Shown: one piece after another, positions 45,787 through 57,131 of the stretch
How the letters are laid out: each line of letters begins with the position of its first letter
Position numbering within the stretch: the first letter of the stretch is position 1
NCBI GenBank assembly: GCA_032988165.1
Contig: JANTQF010000151.1
Span: forward strand, 1 to 64,000
Source: Emmonsiellopsis sp. PD_33
Taxonomy: Eukaryota; Ascomycota; Eurotiomycetes; Onygenales; Ajellomycetaceae
DNA length: 64,000 nucleotides
Direction: 5' to 3'
Made by a program: the position numbers and the translations under genes
The notes under the pieces: model-generated
Told to the model about the DNA's origin: nothing
The model's database searches: none
The model's input: only the letters and a program-made list of their open reading frames with translations

Positions 45787-48700
45787 TTACGTCCTCCCGT
45801 ATAATGGATGTTGGTCGACTGGATGACCAGACATTATCATCGACAATGAGTTGACTTTCAGGTTTTCGGAGCGCGGCCCCTCCCGGTCACCAAGCGAAGA
45901 TAGGATTTTACAAGCCTCTTGAGCTTTTCGATATAGTTAGCGGTGCGAATGAGAAGATGGACTCCGTTCGTGGGCAAGTAGATAACCGGAAACTAAAGTA
46001 AAAAAGAACTTACAGATCTCCCATGTTCTCTCCCCGAGCCGGTGACAAACCGTGGCAATCAAGCGGCGCAGGTCATTCTTGATCTTTTGTACTTCTTGCA
46101 TATCGAGTTTCGAATGTCCCAATTCGCGATCATACATGTTGGCCAGGGTTGCTGCGGCGGTGCTCGACAGAAATGCCGACGGAAGTGGCTGCAGCGATGA
46201 CATGGAGTTCACGCGCACATTCCCTAGCTTTTCGAGACCAAGGGTATGCGCCCAGAGCACAAGAAGCCCCAGGAATGCGCCGTAGGTCTGCCAAAGCGGG
46301 CGGGGTTCGACAGCAAGAGCTTCGCCACTGCCGATGATCGTGTTTTGGTTGCCAAAATCATGTAGGCACAGGCTGACAATCTGTAAGCCATGAAGATATG
46401 AGTCATGGCTAACTGGGTCGGACGATACGAGTCGGTTATAGGCTGCTTGGGCACCTTGACGAGTAACGGCTCGTCCCGATGAAAAGGTACTGCCAGCAGC
46501 CATTTGTATCTCTGGAAGATTGGTACGAAGGAGGATGGAAGAAAAATAATACATAACAAGGGCGTTCCAGGACTGTCTGCTGGCACGTTCTGGTTCAGTT
46601 AGGGTATCAAAACAGATGCGCCACTGACCCAGGGCTTCGTCGAAGTCGGCCATTCTTAAGGTCTGGATTGCTAGGGTGCTTGATGAAGCAACGGATCGAT
46701 ATTTTGCGTCCCCAATAGCGGATGCAATGCCGTGTATGATGATATGTAGGGAGAGCGGGTTGGACAGGTTAAACCGCTGAAGAGAATCCCGTTTACTGTC
46801 CGAGTCCCGCATAGACAACAGAGCTTCAACGGCAGATTGAAGACTGTGAAACCGTGATCTGCCTGGTCTTTTCGCCTGACGCATCTGGGCTTCCCATTCC
46901 GAGGCGCTAGATGCCTCCCATAAAGATGGATGACTTGGGAGCGGCAGCTTCATCATCCCAACAGACAGTGATGCGTGATGGGAAAAATAGACCATGTACT
47001 CGACGTCGTTGACGAATATAGTGTGTGCGATTCTATTAGGCCTGATGAGAAAGTGATTCACAAAAAATACGTTGCACGATGGTACACACCGAATGACCGA
47101 CTCTCTCTGTGCCCATTCCTTCCATTTGATTTCAAGAGACTGACGGTGGCCGCCTTCTGCACGGTGGTTTTCGGTCATTAGGTTATTTCGCCGGGCGAGC
47201 TGAAAGGTGGTTAATATCAGTAATGTGCTGCTGCATTCCGACCAAGTCCGACCATACATACCGTTACAATCATGCTATGCACAATTTCCGCCATCTCATG
47301 TTCGCGTCGATTCATGGTGTATGTGCAAATATGTTCAATGATAACTCTGGATATAATGTCAGTCATCTTCCTAAAGACAGACGAGGGAAGTACTAACAGC
47401 GTTTGGAGAAACCACATATCCACACGGGGACTAACCAGAGCTTTCTATTACAAAAAAACAAAAATAAATCGGTTAGCTCATGAAGTAAGTATTGTCACTT
47501 ACAGAACCAAGACACACGTACCTCGACTGTCAAGCCCCAAAGCTGTCTATGTAGCATCCTCCCAATCTCGTAAAAGCCTGGGAGATTATGGACAAAAGAT
47601 CCCAGGGCAACCAAGGCGGCGATGAGGATTGGCTGGCGAGTAGCAGGCTCAAAGGTGGGACGGTGGAAAAGGGGCAGGTAGAGATCGCAGTAATTCAAGG
47701 CTAGGTGTAGAACCAGATTGAGTTGGGCAGGGTCATTCAGCGGAGTGCCCACGAGACACTATAAGCCGCAGTCAGTATACAAGGCGGCAGGACTTGTACA
47801 ATTCCATGCGTGCACTGACAGGAAATTCTCTTATTAGTTTCTCGTGCCCTGTTATGGACATTCCTGTGCCGGGCGGAGGTAGAGTGTGGTGGTCCCCAGA
47901 TTGACCATAGAAAGCCTATAAAAAGTTAGACGCAGCACATAACACCCCCTAGTAGACTACGACCAGAACCGTACTGGAGGAGAAGTTTCAAAATTGCCGC
48001 CGAAATGGAGATTCAGGTAATCCTCCGGCGGAAGGTCGAAGAGACTCGCCCCGCGAAACAGCCATGTATAGTCATCCTCAGCCTCTGGGACGGAAATGTA
48101 CGGTGGTTGCGGCAGGTGGGAAGGGATCGTTCCGGCCGACGATGGGGAGTTTTGCGACACGCCATCATTCGGCGAGGCATGCTGGTACAGGGCGTGGGCG
48201 CTATCTGTCCGGGGCGGCGGTAGGGCCACAGGAGACTGGAAAGGTAACATGGGCGGGGGGGGAGGGGGCCCATCGGAGGCCGGGGGCGTGGGCGTGGGAT
48301 GGGGTAGGGCGATGCCCGGATGCTCGAATCTCGGTCCTCCCATGCCCCAATCGCGGACAGGCGGTGATCGAGCATCAGCATCATGAGCGGCCGAGGGGGG
48401 TGGTTTGGATGCGGTCGGGGCAGGCGGGGCGGGCAGAGGTTGGGCGGATGGGGGATTGGGATTGGGATTGGGATTGGGATCCTTGGTGGCACTCTCTTTG
48501 CCGTGTCCGCGCTTTTCATGCCGCCGTAGATGTGCGTTCAGGAGATCACTGGCGAGGAGGGGTATCAATATCTAGCCCCCCGTGCGGCATGGTTGGCGGC
48601 TTACTTGCGGGTGAACTTTTTGTGGCACAGCGAGCACGCAAAGGCGCCGGCGCCCTTCTTGTCTGCCGATGCGAACAGTGCAACAGTCAGTCAGCGTCCG

Positions 48701-48847
48701 CGAAAGGGGTATCTGGATTGGCAAAGGGAGCGCACGGATGAGAGCATGGCGGTTCAGATGCTCGCTACGAAGATACGAGCGGTGGCAGCCCGGGAACACG
48801 CAGTGGAACTTGGGCCGGCTGGGCTCCGTCTCCGTCTCCATCTCCAT
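45787..48847 (-). CDS. C2H2 zinc-finger transcription factor with Fungal_trans domain
   Basis: Ten exons, complement of 45787-45923, 46014-47032, 47090-47199, 47262-47346, 47398-47444, 47522-47758, 47820-47915, 47975-48548, 48605-48662, 48736-48847; 2475 nt, 824 aa. Finger 1 uses Cys16, Cys21, His34, His38 and finger 2 Cys47, Cys50, His63, His67. His38 is created by the first splice junction, which confirms the model. A long Pro/Asn-rich linker (including PNPNPNPNPP) follows, then the regulatory Fungal_trans region (LYLPLFHRPTFEP, WKEWAQRESVIRIAHTIFVN, LPSHPSLWEASSASEWEAQM). Nuclear activator or repressor of unknown targets. The last intron is the least certain; a 21-bp alternative was rejected as too short. 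Confidence 0.85.
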
Positions 48848-50084
48848 TGCAGAAGCTCGCCCTCACGCGGGTGGCCGCCGGACAGCGAGGCCGACGCATG
48901 AACGGGCAGAGGAGAGAGGAGAGAGAAGAGATAAGGCTGGCGATGTAATTGCAGGGTCCATGGATGCGGAGAGAACTTGAAGCTGTGGCAAGCTAATAGG
49001 GATTTATCTTAGCTGCTCGGCGGGGTATTTAACTATTTAGTTAACTAACTAGCTGGCGGGGTGGGCGTTTGGGTGTGTATCGCCTCAGAATCTTCTTCGT
49101 GGGCGTGGGGATGGATTGTCTGGTTATGGATAGAGATGTTGTAACCTACAGTATGCTTGCGTTTTCTAGATATTTACCACGGATGATATATATTGACCCC
49201 CCCAATCCCAGCCAGCAGTCTCCATGCATGCATCAGTGTGCATCCCGAGTCCTCGACGATGAGGTTGCACTGCAGCAACGTCGAAGCTTATCCCCATCTC
49301 CTGGTAGGGCTAAACGATCCTCATCTGGGGATCGAGTATCATCATTGGATATGCCCTTCAGCATCTCGAGTGTCATCTTATCCTCAGCCAGCCACGCTGC
49401 CAAGGGTGGACTCTGGCGGGGGAACGGTCGACGGGATATTCTCCTGAAGGCGGCACAGGAAAAGGAATATAGTATTTATTACCTATCTCAAAACTGGCCC
49501 GCCTCACAGATGGGGATCTCTCTCCAAATACACAGTCCACTCCCATCTCGTCCCTGATCAACTGCTCCGATCTCCTCAACCAGGCCCAGCATCTTGGACA
49601 AATCCGAGGCTAATCCAATAACCCGCCCTAGCTTCGTCTAGCGTTGACGATGCAGACAGCCACAGCCAGAACCTCAGATACAAAGACATTGCTGCTCAAA
49701 GAACCGCGATAATTTTCGATAACTGCCAGGAATATTTCCAGATGTTCGCCCCGAATTAAGCATCCGACTGGATATGGATATAGGCGTTCTCCGCCCAGTC
49801 AACGTCGCCGACGGGACGCCACAATGGAGTCCCAGAAAAAGGAAATATGCCCCCCGATTTTCTTATTTGGTTCCTTTGCGGATCGTCAAGGGGGTCCAGA
49901 GTCTAATAAGCTGCTCCATTGGCCCAAGCAGCCGGTTCCCTCGAGCTGTCGTCTGTGCTGCGACTCCTTGCGAGCTACATATTGTGCCTTGTCCCCCGCG
50001 AAGATGGAGTCTTTTTTCTGTCCGACCCAGAGCCTCTACTTGAGTTGAGGGCTGCCCATTTCGCAGTCGCTGCGTGGCTTCGCA
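48848..50084. promoter_or_regulatory. Divergent promoter region, regulator and OSCA-type channel
   Basis: 1.24 kb between head-to-head genes. No TATA is obvious; open frames within (49069-49557 and others) lack any recognisable feature. Presumed to hold both promoters and leaders. Confidence 0.5.
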
Positions 50085-53000
50085 ATGGATCTCCGTCCGT
50101 TTTACCAGTCATTCAACTTGGTGCCGAGGAATGACTTGTTAGTAAGTCCTCCGCTGGCTTTCAAAGCAACGACCCGTTGACACTGACGATTGCCCTCTAG
50201 GATCAAAGCAATGACCCAAACATCGGATCATCGCGTGGTGATAACCAGTCCACCACCGCTTCCACGCTCGGGGAGCTCGGCGTGAATACTTCCACCTCTG
50301 CTGCCGCCCTGCTTACGACATTCGTCCCCGCGTTCGTCCTTTTCGTCTTCTGGACTGCCCTCTTCATCGTCTGTCGGCGGAGCCAGCGGCATTTTTATGC
50401 CCCCAGGTCATATCTAGGGAACATACACGAGCAGTCAGTCATGCTATACCTTGAGTTGCTTCTCATACTGCTACTGACAGCGTACTGTATTGCAGCGAAC
50501 GGAGTCCAGCCCTCCCTTCGGGATTTATCAATTGGATCGGCGCCTTCTTCAATCTATCAGACACCTACGTACTTCAGCATTCCTCCTTGGATGGCTACTT
50601 TTTCCTCCGCTTCCTGCGCTTAATGTCGATAATTTGTCTGGTGGGATGCTTGGGCATATGGCCAGTCCTATTCCCAGTTCATGCCGCTGGAGGTGTCGGG
50701 AATGTTCAGCTTGACGCCTTGAGTTTTAGTAACGTCAAAGACCCCAATCGATATTACGCCCATGTTTTTGTGTCCTGGCTGTTTTTCGGTGAGCCCCTGG
50801 ACTCCGTTAGTGGGAGATCAATCTATATATTAACTACTACCCTAGGCTTCGTGTTTTACATGGTCACGCGTGAAAGCATCTTTTACGCTACACTCCGCCA
50901 AGCCTACCTTCTATCACCCCTATATGCCAGCCGCATTTCCTCGCGGACCGTTCTGTTCATGTCTGTCCCAGAGGCCATCCTATCAAAGGAGACGCTCATG
51001 GGTATCTTCGGCAAGTCTGTGAGGCGAATCTGGATCACAACAGACACCCGGAAACTCGACGGCTTAGTCAAAGAGCGGAATGAACTAGCCATGCGCCTGG
51101 AATATATGGAGACCTCCCTTGTCCGATCTGCTCACAAAGCAAGGTCAAAGACAATGAAGAAACGTAAAAACGATGAAGAATCAGCAATGGACGCGGCAGA
51201 AGACCTAGATTCGGCTCCGTGGGCTAGCAAGGTGAAGCGCCCGACACACCGGAGTCATTTCCTCGTCGGGAAGAAAATTGATACAATAGATTGGCTCCGA
51301 TCTAAGCTTGAGGAGATACTGCCCGAAGTTGAAAAACGACAGAGGAAACACCGAGAAGGCAAGGCAAAGGCCGTGCCGGCTGTATTTATCGAATTCGACA
51401 CTCAATCGTCTGCGCAAACCGCCTTTCAAATGCTCTCCCATCACCAGCCGTTCCACATGACACCCCGTCATATTGGTGTCACCCCGGAGCAGATTGTTTG
51501 GCCCGCCTTGCAATACAGCTGGTGGGCGAGGATCGTTCGCAAGTTTTTGATCCAGGGTGCAATCACTGCAATTATCATCTTCTGGTCTATCCCGTCTGCG
51601 TTCATCGGGACGATATCGAACGTCGCCTATCTGAGCAAGCTGATCCCGCCGCTAGGATTCATCAATAGTCTTCCCCAGATAATCCAGGGGGTGATCAGTG
51701 GTCTCCTGCCGGCCGTGGGTCTTGCGTTGCTGATGGCGCTGGTGCCGATCATTTTGAGATGTGAGCTTTCCCGTCTATCCCCCATGTCCATATGTTATAG
51801 AAGCTAATTATATGCCACATAGTTCTCGCCAGACAAAGTGGGCTTCCAACGACGGCACGAGTGGAGTTATTTACACAGAACGCGCACTTTTGCTTCCAAG
51901 TCGTCCAAGTATTTCTCGTTACAACCATTACCTCAGCAGCTTCAGCGGCCACCAGCCAGATCATCAAGGATCCGCTGTCTGCTAAGGATCTACTTGCGAA
52001 GAATCTTCCAAAGGCGTCAAATTTTTACATATCTTACTTTCTTCTACAGGGTTTGGTCTTGAGTGCTGGCGCCGTGGTGCAAGTGATTGGACTGCTTGTT
52101 TTCAAATTATTCGTTGCCTTCTTCGATACCACTCCAAGAAAGTTGTACCAGCGGTGGACTTCAATGACGGGGTTGCAATGGGGAACAGTTTTTCCTGTTT
52201 TTACAAACATGGTTGTCATTGGTACGTTACTATACTCCCCTACGTTGATCTCTCTAACATTATATAGCCATTACCTACTCGTGCATCGCCCCTCTAATTC
52301 TCGGATTCTCTTCGTTTGGCCTGTACCTGGTCTACCAAGCCTACCGCTACAATCTGCTCTTCGTTTATGACTCTGCAGTGGATACAAAGGGTTTGATCTA
52401 CCCACGTGCGCTGCAACAGGTATTGACGGGCATATACCTTGCAGCGGTATGCATGATCGGCCTATTTGCCCTCAAGGGCGGCATCGGCCCAGTGATTTTG
52501 ATGGTCCTATTCACCATCTCCATGATCCTCGCGCACATCTCGCTAAATGAAGCCTTGAGGCCGCTACTAACCGCCCTCCCACTATCACTCGACCGCGTGG
52601 AAACCGCCAACGACAATGAAGACGAAGCAAGCAAAGACCGACAAAATAGCTACGGTAGCTCCTCGCAAGATCAAAACAGCGAAAAATCACCCATCAGCGA
52701 AGAAGATGGCGGCAAGGACAAGGAAATCGAAATCGAAATCGGCGGATCCACGCCTACGAAACGACTGTCGAGAATCACCTTGACCGAACTAAGCAAGCAC
52801 AGCACCGACGAAACAACCGCAATGCCCCACCACAAACCCAGCGCGATGCGCAACCTGCTCAACAAATTCGCTTACTTCGTCCACTCCCTCGTCCGCCCGA
52901 ACATCTACGTCGACTACGCGACGCTGCGCAAGCGGGTGCGCCGTGGTTCCGTGATGAGATACTCGGACCAAGTGTCTGATAATGCATATCTCTCGCCGTC

Positions 53001-53190
53001 GATTTGGAGCCCGACGCCGCTGCTGTGGATTCCGCGGGATGCGGGGGGGATGAGCCGGCGGGAGGTGGAGCTGACGAGCAGGGTGATTCCGATTACGGAT
53101 GAGGAGGCGCATTTGGATGAGAAGAATAAGGTTGTGTGGGATACGGTGGGGATGAAGCCGCCAATTTGGGAGGAGAAGATATTTTATTAA
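50085..53190 (+). CDS. OSCA/TMEM63/CSC1-type stress-gated calcium-permeable channel (RSN1_7TM family)
   Basis: Six exons: 50085-50141, 50201-50433, 50496-50788, 50846-51760, 51823-52221, 52268-53190; 2820 nt, 939 aa. Order: N-terminal membrane helix (LLTTFVPAFVLFVFWTALFI), two more helices before the cytosolic RNA-recognition-like domain (about residues 200-390), then the 7-TM core (IPSAFIGTISNVAYLSKLIP, FCFQVVQVFLVTTITSAASA). QHSSLDGYFFLRFLR and RQAYLLSPLYASRISSRTVL are family signatures. The charged tail with DEDEASK and Ser-rich runs is cytosolic. Relatives are plasma-membrane or endomembrane mechanosensitive cation channels or scramblases. The 57-bp intron at 50789-50845 is in frame but removed here because the family lacks that insert. 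Confidence 0.93.
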
Positions 53191-54017
53191 TTGGTATCTT
53201 TTCCCCTTGTTTTCAGGAGTTGGGTTGATTTTGCTTGGTTGGTTTCCGGTTCTAGGGGGGGATTAATATGCTGCTCTTACTTTCCTATGCTAGCGGGAGT
53301 GCGGTGCTGGAATTTGGTAAAAGCTGGACATGGATAGCTATTGGGATATATAATAATAATAGTAAAGTAATAATAATAATAATGGATAATTATAATCACA
53401 GCCATGCTCCTCTCCTCATGATTGCCGTTGTGTATAGTTCATGCTTGGTGACTCAGGCATTTCTGAATACTGTGCTCCGCCTGGAAAAGATCGCGATAAA
53501 CAGGCCACCAGTGCCAGTGACTCTTACATGACATTAAAACAAATGAGACAACTCGCATAGAATAAAAGAAAACGATATTCTCTGCCTGTTGGATACTCAA
53601 AAACAGTCATCGATGAGTAATTCTGAGCGATGTGTACCGGTATGGTAATATGCACTCTCCGCCACCAGCCACCAGCGTATGTACCGTAAGATAAATTACG
53701 CCCGCCGAGCAAATTGCCCAACCAGCCTCATCGACGGGAAATCCAGAGACAACATATCGACAACGTCTAGATCTCCCTGATATCTCCTCTTTCTCTCCCT
53801 CTCCCTCTCAATCCGTTTATAAAGCAGGCCTACTCTCTCATATCCCATCTCCCTCACAACTCCGCCCCCCCCCAAGCGTATCTAATTCGAGCAAACCTGC
53901 CCCGCAACCGCATCTCCTAGCGGCATATTGGAAATATCTATCGCTCCCAAAACAATAACACCACCATCCCTCCCAAGCGAAATTGAACGCCACACACAAA
54001 CACACACACACGCACAA
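53191..54017. other. Intergenic, with AAT microsatellite
   Basis: Between two plus-strand genes. Contains an imperfect taa/aat repeat at about 53350-53385 and a CT-rich tract (53775-53880) before the Hel2-like gene, with an ACAC-rich run directly upstream of its ATG. Confidence 0.6.
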
Positions 54018-56594
54018 ATGGCCGATCAGTCCTCAAACATTCCTCCCACCGGCCCTGCCCACCGAGAACAACCCCCCAATCGAGGCGGTCGACGACGAGG
54101 CCGTGGCGGCGGCGCCCCATCCATGCACACAGACGCTCACCCGCGCCGCGGACGAGGCGGCGGGGTTCGCGGCGGAGGAGCACAAGCACAAACACAAAAA
54201 CAAGCACAAACCCAAGGCTCAGGCCCAGGCTCCAGACCCCAGACAGCGCGCGCCCGCCAACTCCCGCTGGGCAGCGGGGAACCTCCCGACCCCCACCATC
54301 GAAGCGTAGGCACCTCCGGTGATCGCCTGACCGGAGATGCCAAACGAGCCGAGGGCGACGAAGAGGCGGCGGACGACCGCGAGGAGGAGGAGGAGGAGGA
54401 GGAGGAGGATAGCGAGGTGTGCTTCATCTGTGCGTCCGCCATCGACCACACGGCCGTTGCGCCGTGTAACCATCGCACATGCCATATCTGTGCGTTGCGG
54501 TTGAGAGCGCTGTATAAGACTAAGGCGTGTGCGCATTGTCGGGTAGGTTTGATATTTTCGTATACCCCAGTGGTTAAGGAGGGGGTTGCATTGCATTTGC
54601 TGATTATAATTTTATGATTGGCAGACTGAATGGCCTTCTGTGGCTTTTACGGACGACCATGTCAAGCGGTTTGAGGATTTCAGAGACTCGGACTTTATCC
54701 GCTCGGATGAGAATCTGGGGATCAAGTATGAGACCAATGAGATATTCGAGGATACGATTCTACTGCTGCGGTATAACTGTCCGGATAAGGATTGCGACGT
54801 TGCTTGCCTGGGCTGGCCGGATCTCCACCGCCATGTGAAGAGTAAGCATCAGAAGGTTATGTGGTGAGTACTGTCTAATCGTCTTATATTGTGAAGTCCT
54901 ATTAATCGACATACAGCGATTTGTGCACCCGGAATAAAAAGGTGTTTACCCACGAGCACGAACTCTTCACTCCGGCTCAACTCCGCAAGCATGAGAGAAC
55001 CGGCGACGACAATCCCGGTGCCATTGACCAAAGCGGATTCAAAGGCCATCCAGAATGTGGCTTTTGCCGTCAGAGATTCTATGGCGACGATGAACTGTAC
55101 GCGCATTGCCGGGATAAGCATGAGCGCTGCCACATCTGTGACCGACGCGGAGGACCTCGCCAACAGCAGTACTTTGTCAACTACAACGCTCTTGAAGAAC
55201 ATTTCAGCAAGGACCACTTCCTCTGTCTGGATAAGGAGTGTCTGGAGAAAAAGTTTGTGGTCTTCGATTCTCAGATGGATTTGAAAGCGCATCAGCTGGA
55301 AGCTCATCCTGCTGGGCTGTCCAAGGATGCAAGAAGGGATGCTAGAGTGGTGGACTTGGCGAGTTTCGACTATAGGACACCTTATCAACCACAACGAGGA
55401 GGACGAAGAGAGGGACGAGGTGCTGGCAGAGGTCGCGATCCCAACTCCGAGCCCCTCCCGCCATCCAGCGCGCAGCCCTTACGACGCGACGAGCTTGCAT
55501 ATCAGAGACAAATGGCCATCCAGAGCGCTCAATCCGTCACAAGCAGAACCTTTGGCGGCCAGCTCACCCAAAGTGAACCCCAAACAGTCCGCGTACCTGC
55601 GCATCCTACACCCGCACCCGCGCCGGCACCAACTCTCCCCGCCATCGGCAACCTCGACATTGGCGGCCCCACCACCCCTTCCACCCCGCAAGAACAAGCG
55701 CGCCAAATTGCTCACACGGCCGTAATGAACCGCGCCATCTCGCTCCTCCGCAACGACCCCCTAAAAGTAACCGACTTCCGCACCAAAGTCTCCTCCTACC
55801 GCGCCTCCCGCATCTCCGCCAACGATCTAATCGAATCCTTCTTCTCCCTCTTCGACACGTCCTCCAGCGAGCTGGGCAAGCTCATCAAAGAACTCGCCGA
55901 GCTGTACGAAGAAGAACCAAAACGCACCGCCCTCCTCAAAGCCTGGAACGACTGGCGCGCCATCAACGAAGACTACCCCGCGCTTCCAGGGCCGAACGGC
56001 GTCCTCTCAAACACAAGCACAACAGGCGGCGGCAAGCGCGTACTCCGCCTGAAATCATCAACAGCCCAATCCTCCCGCTCCGCCGTAGGCCGCAGCGGAA
56101 GCCTCCTCGGCATCTCCGGCGGGCCAGCAAACAGCAACCCGTTCCCCGCCCTCCCTGTCCCCGCGGGCGTCTCCCGCTCGAAACGCCCAGGCACAACCCC
56201 CTGGGCCACAACGACCACAACAACAACAGCCACCACAACTACCCCGCCCTCCCTCTCCGGCCGCAACTCGCCCGCAGCCCGCCCCTCGCCATCAGCCAGC
56301 ATGACGAACCTCGCATCCCGCGCGCGCCCCGCGAATGCAAACCCCGACGCCTTCCCCGCGCTACCTACGGCGCCGAAGCCGACTACGCTTATGGCAGGGC
56401 TGACGCGGGGCACGGTACGGTGGGATGATAGGGGAGGCAGTGCCAGGCCCACAGCGTCACCGTGGGGGGCTGGTGGGGCCAATCCGACGCCGGCGGAGGT
56501 GGGGATGGAAGGTGAGGAGGGGAGGGGAGGGAGTGGGAAAGGGAAGGGGAAAGGGAAGGGGAAGAAGGGGCAGTTGTTGTATCATTTCGGATAG
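54018..56594 (+). CDS. hel2: Hel2/ZNF598-type RING and C2H2 E3 ubiquitin ligase
   Basis: Three exons: 54018-54542, 54625-54863, 54917-56594; 2442 nt, 813 aa. An RGG-rich N-terminus, an acidic Glu run (about 121-130), then a C3HC4 RING (Cys135, 138, 150, His152, Cys155, 158, 171, 174; CFICASAIDH...TCHICALRL). This is followed by the LIM/C2H2 array of this family (CDLCTRNKKVFTHEHELFT, CGFCRQRFYGDDELYAHCR, KHERCHICDR, LCLDKECLEKKFVVFDSQMD). The tail is Ser/Pro-rich and ends in a Gly-Lys repeat and QLLYHFG. Hel2 recognises collided ribosomes and ubiquitinates 40S proteins to start ribosome quality control. Start at MADQSS is preferred over upstream codons. Confidence 0.95.
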
Positions 56595-57131
56595 AGATGG
56601 AGGGGGTGATATGAGTGATGTGAGAAGCGTGGGCGTTTTGATGTATGTATGGAGATGGTTAGGCGTTGATTCCGCTAGCTATTGCATTCCATAGATGGGT
56701 GATGCTGTGTGATATTGGTACATATGTTGTGTGCTTTTGATGTGGAGATGTAATTGGGTCCGTTTCGAGAAAGTGATGAGTGTTCATGGTTGAATGTGAA
56801 TGAATGGCTTACGAATCCCGTTTGAAAGGGGGGGTTTCCAAGATTCGCAGTACCAGCTGGTCATTAATTAAGTAGAGTACATCAACAGGACAAATCAATT
56901 ATCAAGAACGCTCCATGGAGCTGTAAGAGTATATTCCTGCGCTTGGAACTGCAGAGTAGGAGACGGTGGAAAATATATAAGTAGCGCGAGAGTTAACATC
57001 GTTTGGTGGCCACTTACATGTCTCCCCAGGGAGACGAGATTAAATTGCTAACAAGCCATTGGAATTATGAGGGGACATTAATAAACATATTCGGTAATAT
57101 AAGCATTGGGCATAGAAAAGGTCTCCCTCCA
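56595..57131. other. Convergent 3' region
   Basis: 537 bp between the Hel2-like gene (plus) and MSH4 (minus). Ordinary 3' UTR sequence with repeated atggatg/gaatgaatg-like runs; no gene. Confidence 0.6.

Noticed and set aside
45938..46014. Reading the regulator's last exon straight through to a stop at 45937, or with a 21-bp intron
   Set aside because: The GTAAGT donor at 46013 and a CTAAC branch site before AAAAG at 45924 give a normal-length intron and a longer C-terminus in frame.
48064..48741. 225-codon open frame on the plus strand
   Set aside because: Antisense to the GC-rich third exon of the C2H2 regulator; no independent coding evidence.
52378..53190. Separate 270-codon gene
   Set aside because: It is the in-frame continuation of the last exon of the OSCA-type channel and starts with a non-ATG codon.
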